This document shows positions 34,215-45,188 of a DNA stretch of 64,000 bases, in pieces. The stretch is from Liolophura sinensis. Taxonomy: Eukaryota > Mollusca > Polyplacophora > Chitonida > Chitonidae. The translations under genes were made by a program, and so were the position numbers. The notes beneath the pieces are model-generated. The model did no database searches. It was not told where the DNA came from and worked only from the letters and a program-made list of their open reading frames with translations. Numbering within the stretch: the stretch's first letter is position 1; every line of letters begins with the position of its first letter. Where the stretch lies: assembly GCF_032854445.1 (NCBI RefSeq), contig NC_088301.1, positions 8,922,281 to 8,986,280 on the forward strand, written 5' to 3'.

Positions 34215-37200
34215 CTGGCTCTTACTAGCCATCATAAGATCACCTGCTGCATGGTCTGCTTTTTCCTTGACATGCCACAGGCTAGAAACTCTCTCTTCTG
34301 TGTAGAATTGCCATCTTGTACAATGAGCTGCCAGAGCAGGTTTATAACTCCCTGAATAGGGAAAAAATGGGTAGATTTATGAGTGTGCATACATACTGTG
34401 TTCTGTCAGTTTTTTCTCATCGTTTCATCTACGGTCCGAACAATCTTCATATTCTAAATATATATTTTGTAACGTTTGTAAAACAATTATTAATGTTTAC
34501 ATCAGTACAAAAATATGCCTAAAACGACTGTGCTTGAGTGTGCTTGAGTGTGCGTGATGTGATACAGGAAGACCAGTGTATTCTCACTGATCAGACATCC
34601 CTCCCAGTGTAAATAAGTAAATAGAGCATTTGAGTCTTCACCTGTCATTGGCATATCAATCAGACTAAAGTCAGATCTATTGTAGATGCTGTCTACACTG
34701 ACTTTGCCATTATATACGGTAAACTACAGATTGCAGAAACATCATGCGCTTCCAACATGTCCGTTGAGCCCTCTTTGGGATGGAGAGGTCAAACTTTACC
34801 CAGTGCCATTCAAAATCGCCGTGAAATGAGCCGATTTAACTCCCAAACTACGGAAAGAATTGGAAATTTCATTAAAATAATAGCAGACGACTAGAGTAGA
34901 GCAAACTGGAAATATAGCATTTCATTGCTATTATTTATGCATTTACATAAACAGTTAGAATAAAATCCTAACTGACGTAACTTGAAAAGAGGCCATATTT
35001 CACCAGTTGCTTGTGACCATTTGCCAGCTATCACGCTGTCGCCGGTGCTCTAATCTTACTCTCTATGCTGTACGTTTTTAATTACATTTAATTCCTGGAA
35101 CAACATGCCCTCAAAAAATCTCCCGTTAAATCTGTTCCCTGGGTGATGACAGGTGCATGGCTTTTTTGTCGATCTACTTGTATAACGAACTTATCCGTTT
35201 CTGACCACGGGCTCTTGATCAGGAATAGTATGTCAACATTCGCCGCTATGAATTCGACAAAACTGTAGTCCTCCATCACTCAAGCAATTGACGATAACGG
35301 AAGATTGTTTGAGGATGTTCTTTGAAGAGATACCCCATACCAGAGCTTCAGTTAAAACAAAGGTGCTTTGTTGGTGAGAACTCTGCCCAAATTCTGTATG
35401 ATTTCCCCGAATATATCATCCATTGTTGGCGGATATCCCTCAAGAGAAAGCGCTGGCCGTGATATATTGGCTTCTGGTTGGTCGATTTGATTGCTTGCGT
35501 ATTTTTATTAGAAAATTTCTTTCAGCTCTCGAGATAGTACATATTAGCATATCCTAGTTCAGTGTATATTTATATATACCTACATGAAACACGCAGATAT
35601 CACAAAAAGTCAATGAGAATGTAAAAAGTGCATATGCAATTTGTCTTCGCCAAAAAGACATCATTTTACAACTGTTTTCTTTTTTTCTAAATATAGAATG
35701 ATTTCCATTAAATTTCAAGATATCTTCTATCTGCTAGCACTGTTCTCTACGCCTTTATTTGGTGCGAGTAAGTGGTCTTCAGGCTTAAAGTTCATTTGAA
35801 GCCACTCTTCCTTTGCCAACATGGCACATAATACAAGAAGTAGGCAACAAATTTGGTTAAAGGGTACCAAGCAGTTCGAAACACATCTAGGCAAGAAGTA
35901 ACCGATCAGAAACGCTAAAACAGAATCGAATGAACAAACAGACAGTCATCAAAATTTAATCAGTTCAGTAAACTCCTTATAAAAAATCTTTTTTGAAGCC
36001 AAATTACAATAATCTAAGGAGGCTCTTTATGTTGATATTTCCACATTTAATACAGACATAGATGTAGCATGTATATTGTTGAACGTATAAAAATATAGCA
36101 GTCACACGACGTTATAGCATGGAGTTAACAGAGTAGGCGACGACGCTGTGCTTCATCTTCTTCAACATGGTCCAAAAATCTACGGCTGAGTCTGAGTCTT
36201 TAAGAATTTATCCACTGTCTAAACTCTCTCTAAATCTTGAAGACAATATAGTAAGAAATGCTTCTTAGATGGTCTGTAATTTATCTTAAAGAACATGCAT
36301 GGTCTGGGCACAGTTGTTCGAAAGTGTATTAGCTAATACTGGTATTAAATCATATTTTATAGCCAAACTCAGCAGTCAATGAAGTTGTCTGAAGTCAAAG
36401 TATAACAGTAGCAGTTTCAGTTCATACTAGTATTCAATATAATGGTACACATTTCTTTAGGCTAAGTACAAAATTAAAGACTTGGCTTAAAATTAAATCT
36501 AGCGTTAAATTTTAAAACAGTTTTGAACAAGCGGGCCCTGTTCTTTTAACGTCATGATGTGAGTTTTATGGATTGAGCAAAAAAGGTGTACCCCCTAGTT
36601 ATACTGATGGACTTCCGGAACACGTGATGTGCTCATATGCTCGTAATGTTCAAGGATCACAAATCTGTCAGAGAACGTCAGACTGCGAAAACGGTCACAT
36701 AAGCGTCATTGGCGATTGTTGTCATCTAAGCTCCATGAACAGTACATACAGAGCGGGAGAATGTACAAATTCCCATTCCAGTGCAGGGTTTGAACCTACA
36801 CGTCGAGTGTAATAGCGTATTGAAAATGCAAAAAGTCTTTACCCCTTGTCCACTGCTCACTCTCTTAGGTGATTTTGAAGATAAAGAATTCAGATAAATG
36901 CACAAGAAACCTATATAAGTAAAGTAAATTTTTTGCCTGTGGAACGATTGCAGTGCTGGTAATCTTAAAGAGAAGATAGTAGCCAGTTTCTGGATCATGC
37001 GATTGGTGGCGCTATGGCCGAGGTGCTGACAATTATCAATGTTTTTTGCGATGTCCAGTGGCGGTACAAATGGTCTGTCGTTAAGAGAGTACATTGGCGG
37101 TATGATACTGTGATTGCTTTTAACGACCGATGTCCATTAAAAAAGGCTTTAAATCCTAATGAAAAAAGTAATGAAAGTTGGTTGGTCACGACATCCACGC

Positions 37201-37769
37201 ACACGTGGTAAACTCACCGACCTGTCTTGATTGCTTAGTGCATGCCGGTTCGTTTGAGCTGAGCTCACAGGAATGGGTTGGCAGCTGGTAATTGGGGGTT
37301 CTGTGGACTTGTATGGTTTTGTAATGCTTGTTCAGTTCAACACACAACAGTGCTGACAAGCCTACAGCACAACTTTTTGGCACAGGCTATTATTCCTGGC
37401 TGTGATAAATGCAGATATGTAAAGGAGTTTTGTCGTTCTTTCTGTTCCATTAATATTCCTATGGTTTTTGATAATGCCCTGATATATTGTTCTCAGCCTG
37501 ACAATAGCGCCGCTACTGCTAGGGACATGGTACATTTACATGATATTATTCATGCTTCTGGAAAGTAGAATTATTAGAGCGCTCGCACCCCACTGCGCAA
37601 TAAACAGAATATCCCTTATTGGCGAAATGGTTTCAAAGATTTAGAAGTATCAGTCTACACAGAATAATGCCTTCAGAATATGTTTAAATAAATACCTTGC
37701 AAACATACGAAAAGGTAGAAGAATTACTGTACTAGAATTTGGCTTCTCCATTTAGTTTGAGGGCACATT
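34215..37769. other. intergenic DNA upstream of the DIRS remnant
   Basis: No gene recognised. It contains a possible tRNA-like SINE fragment (36783-36880) and, at 37278-37568, a 96-codon ORF with a Cys-rich GLVWFCNACS that may be a retroelement ORF1 scrap; I cannot assign it. Confidence 0.45.
36783..36880 (-). mobile_element. possible tRNA-derived SINE head
   Basis: The minus strand carries a perfect box B-like GGTTCAAACCC and, about 50 bp before it, GTGGACAAGGGGTAAAG as a poor box A. It does not fold as a tRNA, so at most a tRNA-derived repeat. Confidence 0.35.
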
Positions 37770-37779
37770 TAAACGGGAA

Positions 37780-38430
37780 GGTAGTATATTCCACAGGGTT
37801 CACAAGGATGCTAGAGATTTTCCTACAGATGTACAGGAATATTTGACAGCCGAGTTACGGCATAGGTCTATAATTCGTCCTTTTAGGGAAAATCCTTTCC
37901 AGTTTCCTATACTAGACATAGTTCCTAAGTCAGGAGGCGAGAGGCGAGTAATACTCGACCTGAGTGTGCCGAAAGGGGACTCTGTTAATGATGGAACACA
38001 TCAAGACATATATTTAGGATCCTCTCGTACTGACGACCTCATTGACATAGTTAAGAGTAAGGGAAAGGGTTGTCTTTTGTTCAAGAGATATTTAGGTCGA
38101 ACTTATCGCCAGACCCATATTGATCCTACGTTACAAATGGGGGAATCATCAGTTATATTTTGATTTTAGTACTTGCTATGGGGAGTAGGTCATCCGTTCG
38201 CATATGTCATCGGGTGACAACTTATATTATTCATATGTTAAGACAAAAGGGATAAATTACATGGATGATTTAGCGAGAGGTGATACCTCAGTGTTGGCGG
38301 ATGGTGGTAAGGTGTTCTGAATTGTGGACTGGAAAAAGCCGAGGAAAAGGCATGCGCGCCGTCCACAAGTGTGATATTTTTAGGTATATTGTTCCATACA
38401 AATGCACTTACGTTAAGTTGATAAGGACAG
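37780..38430 (+). pseudogene. DIRS-type reverse transcriptase remnant
   Basis: Recognisable motifs in order: FRENPFQFPILDIVPKSGG then RRVILDLS(V)PKG and SVNDG (typical fingers of DIRS RT), then DLIDIVKSKGKGCLLFK, a degraded palm segment, the catalytic box INYMDDLA with YMDD at 38258-38269, and FLGILFHT after it. At least two frame changes separate these blocks, and stops follow at 38161. The RT would copy element RNA into DNA; this copy cannot be functional. Confidence 0.82.
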
Positions 38431-38860
38431 GGTTAGGAAAATTTGCTCATTAAAAAGTGTGTGATCAGTTAAGGTCGTTATAAAGATCTTCATATTTTGT
38501 TTCACATTGCAATAGTCCCGCTCATATTTTTGTTGCCACACCAAGTACTTGGTCGCGCCAAATAAACCAGGAAGGACGGCCTATTCAGCATATTATCCCA
38601 ACAGAGGTAAAGGCTGACCTATTATGGTGATGAGTATGAAAGAATGAGTGTGTGGACAGTCTTATTTTCATGTCGTGTCTCCAGAGCACAAGCATAGTTC
38701 ACTTAGGTTTGTCTATCAATGAATGAGAGCTAATCGCAATCATTGTTAGACTAAAGGTCTGGGGTTGGGTAAATACTGGGGGTAAATAATCGTCTGCCAG
38801 GTTTCTTATCTAGTTGTGATATGGCGGATCATTTCAAACAGGAAGTGTTACATCAAGTGG

Positions 38861-39669
38861 TATGGAAACCGATAGCGGCCAAGCGTGTTTTCGTCCTTTC
38901 TTCTGATTATTTAGACCATAAATTGATGCAAAAGTACGAAAAAACGAAAGGGCGGGTCAAAAGTGCGAGGCATAACCACGAAAGGACGAAACAAAAGTAC
39001 AAAGCAAAACTGCGATATTTTCCCACCTCGCCCTTTTGTACTTTCGACTCGCCTTTTGAGCTTTTTTTCGTTCTCTTTTTATTTGGAGTTGCCATTCGTA
39101 TAAAACATACGAAAGAGCGAAACAACGAATCAACGAGGTACTACCAAACTCTATCAATCTCGCAGTTTCGTACTTTTGCCTTCCGGTTTGTCATGCACAC
39201 AGCAATTTAAAACCGAAAGTCAAAAGTAAGAAAGAGCGAAACCTCACACTTCGGTACTTTTGCCTTCTCGTCCTATTGGCACTGTGCCTTCCGGCTCTTC
39301 ATGCGCACAGCGATTCAAAACAGAAAGGCAAAAGTACGAAAGTGCAAGGTTTCGTGGAACCTCGTCCTTTCGTTGTTTCGTTGTTTCGTATGCTTTACAT
39401 GAATGAAAACTCGAAAGAACAAAAGGACGAAAGAAAAGCTCGAAAGTGGGAGGCAAAAGTACAAAAGTGCGAGATGTCAGAACTCCGTTGTTTTGCTTCG
39501 CAATTTTGTACGTTCACATCGCCCTTTCGTACTTTTGTTTCGTCCTTTCATAGTTTCGCCTCGCACTTTTGCCTCGCGCTTTCGTTGTTTCGTCCTTTCG
39601 CAGTTGTTTTCTGGTCTAAATAAAAAGTAGAAAGGAAGAAAACACTGATGGACGCTATCGGCGTCCATA
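38861..39669. mobile_element. 809-bp fold-back element built of CGAAAGTAC words
   Basis: Terminal inverted repeats of about 65 bp, outer end TATGGA, sharing CCGATAGCG, GTGTTTTC(G/T)TCCTTTCT and TATTTAGACCA. The whole interior consists of degenerate ACGAAA / AAAAGTACGAAAG words and their complements, in both orientations, with many CpG. It separates RT and recombinase parts of the DIRS remnant, so it inserted into that element. Possible target duplication AAGTGG/AAGTAG is weak. Confidence 0.82.
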
Positions 39670-39859
39670 AAGTAGGGTGTGGGATGAAAAAGTTATTTCC
39701 GCATTTGTTTTTCAGTGGCCTCATACTTGGTAATGTGATTCTTTTGTTGCAGGTTTTGTGCGTATTAGATTAGAATGTGACGTGCGTCAATCCCTTATAC
39801 ATGCCGTCGCTGACGGAACTCATCGTAATCTTCTGACGCAATGGCGGTCTTTCCGGTTA

Positions 39860-40570
39860 TTTTGAGAATACTTTGTGTTTGAGGCAATCCCAGTCTCCGA
39901 ACACACTGTATGTCGTTCTTTCGACTCTCTTGGGTCTGTACCTAATTATCTCAGCGGAGTTCGTGCTACCAGCCCGTCAAGTCCATTCCGATTACACTGC
40001 GTAATCTTCTCGACATGCGCTCGCATTTGGATAAAACTTGCCTGGTCGGAGCTATGTATTGCGGCTTGTTTCTCTTCGCCTTTTCCTCATGGCCAGAAAA
40101 TCTAATTTGGTACCGGTTAGTTTGGCCCTAGCAAACAACTACTCTTGCAGAACGTGTGTATGAGCAACAATTATCTTATCGTATTTATTAAGGGGTCTAA
40201 ATCTATTCGGTTTGGTCAACGGGAGTTAAGGTTTCCCATGGTTGCAATACCGGGACCTGCTTTATGTCCGGTAGCTGCCTTCAGGACTATGAGGTCTATC
40301 TGTAGTTGTGGCGATCCTGATACAGCTCAATGTTCTCTACCTCATAAGAATACATTTCGTCCTGTGATGTACACATTGTATCGGCGTGTTCTACGTCGGT
40401 GTTTGTCTGCAGTAGGTTATAATGCTAGCCTTTTTTCTAGGCATAGCTTTTGCATGGGTGGTGCGTTGTACGCATTTCAGGCTCAGGTTCCAGGTGAACA
40501 CATATAAATAAGAGACTGGGCTAGTGATGCTTGCAAAGGTCGCATGACTGTGTCCCAGCGCATGAGGGAT
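39860..40570 (+). pseudogene. tyrosine recombinase remnant of the DIRS element
   Basis: The N-terminal core-binding part shows VPNYLSGVR (about 39935-39965). The first catalytic Arg block RKSNLVPVSLA is at 40095-40127, and the second block at 40433-40500 reads SRHSFCMGGALYAFQAQVPGE followed by a stop, then DWASDA. In this family the block is normally HSFRRGGAT, so the catalytic Arg after His is Cys here; CGC to TGC would be a CpG transition. Frameshifts and a nonsense codon confirm a dead gene. Confidence 0.8.
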
Positions 40571-41022
40571 CTGATTTTGCTTGGTAAGGCATAATACATG
40601 GTGATAGTGCAGTTGGTGTCGGACCCTGTTTCTTATTTGGACCTATTTATTTTCTCATAATGGAAAAAGAGCTGCGTAGTTCCTTTTCGTGAAAGTAGGC
40701 CTATATGTGTCTTATGTATAGTTTTGTTTTGTTGGCTGGTGCCTTCGGCTTGGCTGCATTCTTTTGAGGTTGTTCTTTCTTGTGTAATAATATGTATTGT
40801 AAGTGTAGGGTTTATGTAGAATATTATCTTGTCTTTGTTCCAATGTAACTACATGTATGTGTGTATGTTAGATATCACAATGGTCTATCGCTATCAGCTT
40901 GTGGCTGTTTTCATGCCCGGATTTGTATTCCATGTATTGCATGCGTCAGGTCATTTGTATAACATCCATTCGTACAGTGTTATATTCAACCCGATGTTAG
41001 GAGTTAATTCACGCATTCTAAA

Positions 41023-41356
41023 AAACGGATCGGAAGCTAGAGACCACGTAATCTCCTTAGCAACAAACGCCGTGGGTGAAGAGAACGGTCCTCTCAAGGT
41101 TATTACATAGAGAACAGCCTTTTTTTGAAACACTGGCAGCGAACTTGTATCCGTTGGACTTGTATAATTTTCTGCTTTCCAGATAGTCTGAGTATTTCTG
41201 CAGAGTTGTTGTGGTGCTATTTTGTACAACTAGGCCTTACTGGTCGCTAGCAAAGTAGCAAAAAGTGCCCTTTTCCCCAATGCTCTAACATTGGGCGGCC
41301 ATTTTGTTTTTGATACGAAAGGGTGGTCACGTTACTTCCAACTTCCGACCCGTCTG
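41023..41356 (+). mobile_element. 339-bp repeat element, copy 2
   Basis: Direct relative of 33125-33463: shared CGGAAGCT, CCAGATAGTCTGAGTATTTC, GCAGAGTTGTTGTGGTGCTA and GGTCGCTAGCAAAGT. Its right end is CCCGTCTG rather than CCGTCTTAC, so that end is slightly eroded. With copy 1 it brackets the DIRS-type remnant. Confidence 0.75.
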
Positions 41357-41649
41357 CCAAATAAGTTAAGGGTCTGTAACAAAATAACAGCGGCTGTAAA
41401 AGATGTAATTTTAACATTTATATGTTAAATTTGCCAAGAACATTCTCCGAGCTCTGTAAGACTAATAGACTGCAAGACTCTCGTGATCCCCATAGTGTGG
41501 CCACTCCATGTTGAAGCATAGGGAAAAACACAAAAATTTGCCACTCCGTCAATGACCGGTAATCCCTGGTTCTACAAAAAACTTCAGATACTCATACTAT
41601 CTCATACTAAAATTATACGTCCAACAAATACACTATCGCTCACAGTGAT

Positions 41650-41760
41650 TCAAAAATAGGCATTTTCCTTGGCTGTAACATTAGGGGGACAATTTTTGCG
41701 CCCACGCCGTCTGTTACTAAGGAGATCACGGCCGTCTTACAACTTGTACGTTCACTCTAG
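41650..41760 (-). mobile_element. inverted fragment of the 339-bp element
   Basis: On the minus strand it reads GTAAGACGGCCGTGATCTCC...AACAGACGGCGTGGGC, matching the 5' third of the 339-bp element, with a 16-17 bp deletion after GTAAGACGG. Confidence 0.6.
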
Positions 41761-42494
41761 CGAGTTCAGTAAAATCACACCTTTTAGCCCTGTTAGACCT
41801 TTCTCGTCCAAATCGACGTGACCGCGTGAGACATCTGAAACAATGATTCGGCTAATTAGTATTTACTATCAGGGAAAACGTCACAAATCACCATTGTTTA
41901 CACTAAAATCCTTTTATTCCAAACAGAAGGCATTTTCCAACAACACCAAGGTATCTACAAGCAGGCTGAGATCCCGCAAAAGGTAACATATATATACACA
42001 AGTAAACCTTTGGGGGGAAATGAACATATGTCTATAAGCCTTAGCCATACTAATACATACATGTGCGTGTCTTTGGCAAATGTATATCATATTTTACACC
42101 TTACAGCACGACTCAATTGAATATTATCTATCATAAAAATAGAGCCCTTGGTTGGGAAATCTGTCGCCTCATGTGGAACGTACGTGCATAATTTTTAACA
42201 CTGGTCACAAAGTGTTTAATTAACAATTATCATACAAAACTAATATTTTAAAACTTAATTATCAAGGACCTTATTTCAGAAATGAACAAATTCAAATTCA
42301 TCAATGGACATTACTGCTATTCTCTTTATATACATATTTGTTTGAATTTTATGCAAAAATGTTACCTTCAATTATGTATTTACAGGAAAAAAACAAGAAA
42401 TAAAAAGCTCCATCAATGATGCTTCCATTTCGTTTTAAATTTTTTTTTGATTTTCCTCCATTCTTTTTAAAATTCAAAAGTAATTTTCACTTTC

Positions 42495-42497
<3 letters not shown>

Positions 42498-42544
<47 letters not shown>
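42498..42544. repeat. (TA)n microsatellite
   Basis: About 23 uninterrupted AT dinucleotides. Confidence 0.97.
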
Positions 42545-42548
<4 letters not shown>

Positions 42549-42854
42549 CCCGACTTTACAGAGGGTTTTCACTTCCGCAAGGACAGTGAGGTTCATGGGT
42601 AGGAGAATCGGGAGGACTTCGGAGTAAGAACCAGAGTAAACCTGTAAGAACCGGAGTCAACGTGTACGAACCGGACAAAGCTCCTTACTCTAGCCGCAGT
42701 CTAACCACCTGATCCAACAAGAAGAGGCAACCGCCTGCAAGAAATCCAATTCAAACCAGAGCCTCTAACAAGTGATACCAGCACCCTACAATACAATTTG
42801 GCACAAAAGAATATTTACAAGACCCAAATTAGTCTCTATATTATTAACAAAAGT

Positions 42855-42940
42855 AAGTGGTCTCCAGCACACTCAAGTTTCCAGCACATTCTAGTTTCCA
42901 TCACATTCTAGTTTCCAGCACACTCAAGTTTTCAGCCATT
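42855..42940 (+). repeat. ~22-bp tandem repeat, four copies
   Basis: Units alternate TTTCCAGCACACTCAAG and TTTCCA(G/T)CACATTCTAG. Confidence 0.75.
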
Positions 42941-44949
42941 AACGTACACAATATGTAAGCCAAAACTTACCTGTTGGGCACAAATTCAGGAGGCTTTGTA
43001 ACATGACAAGCTAGCAGTATCTGGCAAAATTTGGAGTTTAATCTCGGGGTGGTGTAGTTTATTGCAGATTTACACCTTGGGTTTGTCAAAAAAATTTACA
43101 TATTAGGTACATACTTATGGCAACGTAAACTATATCAATCAAAGTTTTTTCACAAATGCTTTGTGTTTCTTCTCTTATCTTAATCAGATTAAATGATTTA
43201 AGAAATGTATCATTTTTTGTAATCTATTTTTAGGTTATATGTTGGAAAGTGTAGAATTTACACATAAGTGTCCCAGCTTTAATTTTACGATTTAATTTTA
43301 AATGTCAATATGGTTTTGAAGATATTAAGTACTTGGTCATCAGCTCCAAGCTGTCAGTCCACCAGTTAATGAACTAGGCCAGCCAGTGAGGACTGATGCA
43401 GACTGTCAAAACAGCCCTGTACTTACTTAATGGGGGACTAAGTTTGTACATGTTTTTCAGAAGGATCCATTTACATCATGTATACTTGGCCCATACAGAC
43501 AAAGTTACCGTTGTTTATACCCGAGGTAATTTATGTAAAACTCCTGTGTAATGGGAACAAATGTGCATACAATATGCACAAGACTGCAAATGTGCCTCAA
43601 AAATAATTTAAAAAATGATTGTTTTCTGTTTAAAAAAAGTATGCTAACTTTTACAGCCTGTTGAACGTTTGAAAGCATTATTTCCCTGTCCGTTTACAAT
43701 CTACAATGTACAAAATATTTATTTCATCGTTGCATAATGCCATAATCAAGAATTTTTCATTTGCTTGATGGCGATCCGTTTTATGGGTGAAGGAAACCAT
43801 AGTGTAGAGTGTAAACAACCAGCCATAAGCAAGTTATTGATGAATTTTCCCACTTATAATTAAGCATACATATTGGTTGAAAACAAGTTAAACAGCATAA
43901 ATGCTCACATGAGTGTTGCTGATGGCTTGTTTTCACCAAGGATCCGCAACCTGTTGGGAAATTTCACACAATCAATACAGAATTATCTTTTTTTTTGTCT
44001 CTTTTCAAGAATTAAGCTGATTGTAATAATCATATACTTATTTTTACATCTTGAATGGTAAACCAACTAATTCCCTCCATTTCAAAACACACAGGCTTAA
44101 ACAATGCCACATAATTTACATATAAAGAAATTTTTAAATAGCATTTCATTGGGTAGAAGAACAGAATGTCCATTTTCACATATAGAGTGTAAAAAAAGAT
44201 TGGCATCCAGAATGTCAATATGTAAAAGCTTCTAGAAAGACATTTTGTAAAGAAAATGTAAATTCACAGATGTCAATAGATTTCATGGTTTAGAAATTTG
44301 CTTCATCACCATGATCTTCCATTAGAATGGGCAATGTAAGAAATGACAACTTTTCACAACTTTTCCTTGCAGGTAACAATAATTCATTTCATTTCAAATT
44401 TTAAAAACCATGCTATTCTCCAATTTTTCGATTTCTTTGAATGAAGATTCAAGATTTGATGCTGTAAAGGCCCATTATTTCGCAAGCTTCATTCCAGATT
44501 TTCCTTACATTCCTTACACAATTCATAACATAATAAAAACTGCTTTCTAGTCTCACACGAAAACCTTTTCAATGTTAAACATTTGTTTACAACAACTGCA
44601 TAGTGAATTGGTAATTTCACACTGCTCATTATAGTATATCTTCAAAAACGTGTCTGTTTAACATAGCTCTACCAACCCACCAACAAGCTACCTATACAAA
44701 GTTTTCATTGTTTTTCTCCACAAAATCACTTCATTTTTTCCTTTCCAGTGAAAAAAAAAAACAACAATTCACCCAGCTCTAATTTTCCACATAGGGTTGG
44801 GTTATATGAAACAAATTTTTTTTTAAGATGACCTAGATCGCTCAAAAATCGAGAACATTTTTAATGCTAATTAAAGTCATACCTTAATCAGACTCAGTGC
44901 TGTTTTACATGCTTCTTTTATATATTTGTGATCTAAATAAATTAAGATG

Positions 44950-44955
44950 TTTATT
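44950..44955 (-). promoter_or_regulatory. candidate polyadenylation signal of PHD-SAM gene
   Basis: AATAAA on the minus strand about 95 nt after the TGA at 45051-45053. Confidence 0.5.
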
Positions 44956-45050
44956 GTCACCGAGTTGTTTACAGCTGAAGATGAAGCTACAGCATTACCA
45001 TGCTAACAATTTATAGTCATGCAGATGTAGTCAACACTGCAAGAGATCCC

Positions 45051-45188
45051 TCAGTAATGGAATGGCTGTCCTACTGTCTGGAGGCGTTGAACATATACGT
45101 AGATTTTGAGGGCATGGCCCAGTTTGAGAGAGAGACCAGACAACACATCACTTCTTCGCATTAAGAGCAGGGATTTCCCATCGATTTC
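45051..45188 (-). CDS. PHD-SAM gene exon g (SAM, second half, stop)
   Basis: 138 nt, 45 codons and TGA. The acceptor is TTCATTTGGCAG. It encodes [37 protein letters not shown], completing SAM, then VGQPFHY and stop. Confidence 0.93.
   Translation of the reverse strand, partial: EIDGKSLLLMRRSDVLSGLSLKLGHALKIYVYVQRLQTVGQPFHY

Larger units (their letters stand above)
37770..40600 (+). mobile_element. decayed DIRS-type (tyrosine-recombinase) retrotransposon
   Basis: A reverse transcriptase segment followed on the same strand by a tyrosine recombinase; this combination defines the DIRS order. Both are broken by frameshifts and stops, and an 809-bp fold-back element is inserted between them. No intact terminal repeats could be assigned; the 339-bp repeats at 33125 and 41023 flank it but look like a separate MITE family. 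Confidence 0.78.
41761..44949. other. intergenic DNA downstream of the PHD-SAM gene
   Basis: AT-rich, with a (TA)n microsatellite, three ~20-bp units with AAGAACC(A/G)GAGT near 42625-42680 and a short tandem repeat at 42855-42940. No gene recognised. Confidence 0.55.

Noticed and set aside
35088-35279. 63-codon minus-strand ORF in the intergenic region
   Set aside because: No recognisable domain, start or splice context.
33125-41356. LTR retrotransposon with 339-bp LTRs
   Set aside because: Repeat ends are GTAAGAC...GTCTTAC, not TG...CA; no primer-binding site or polypurine tract seen, and the enclosed enzymes are DIRS-type, which lack classical LTRs.
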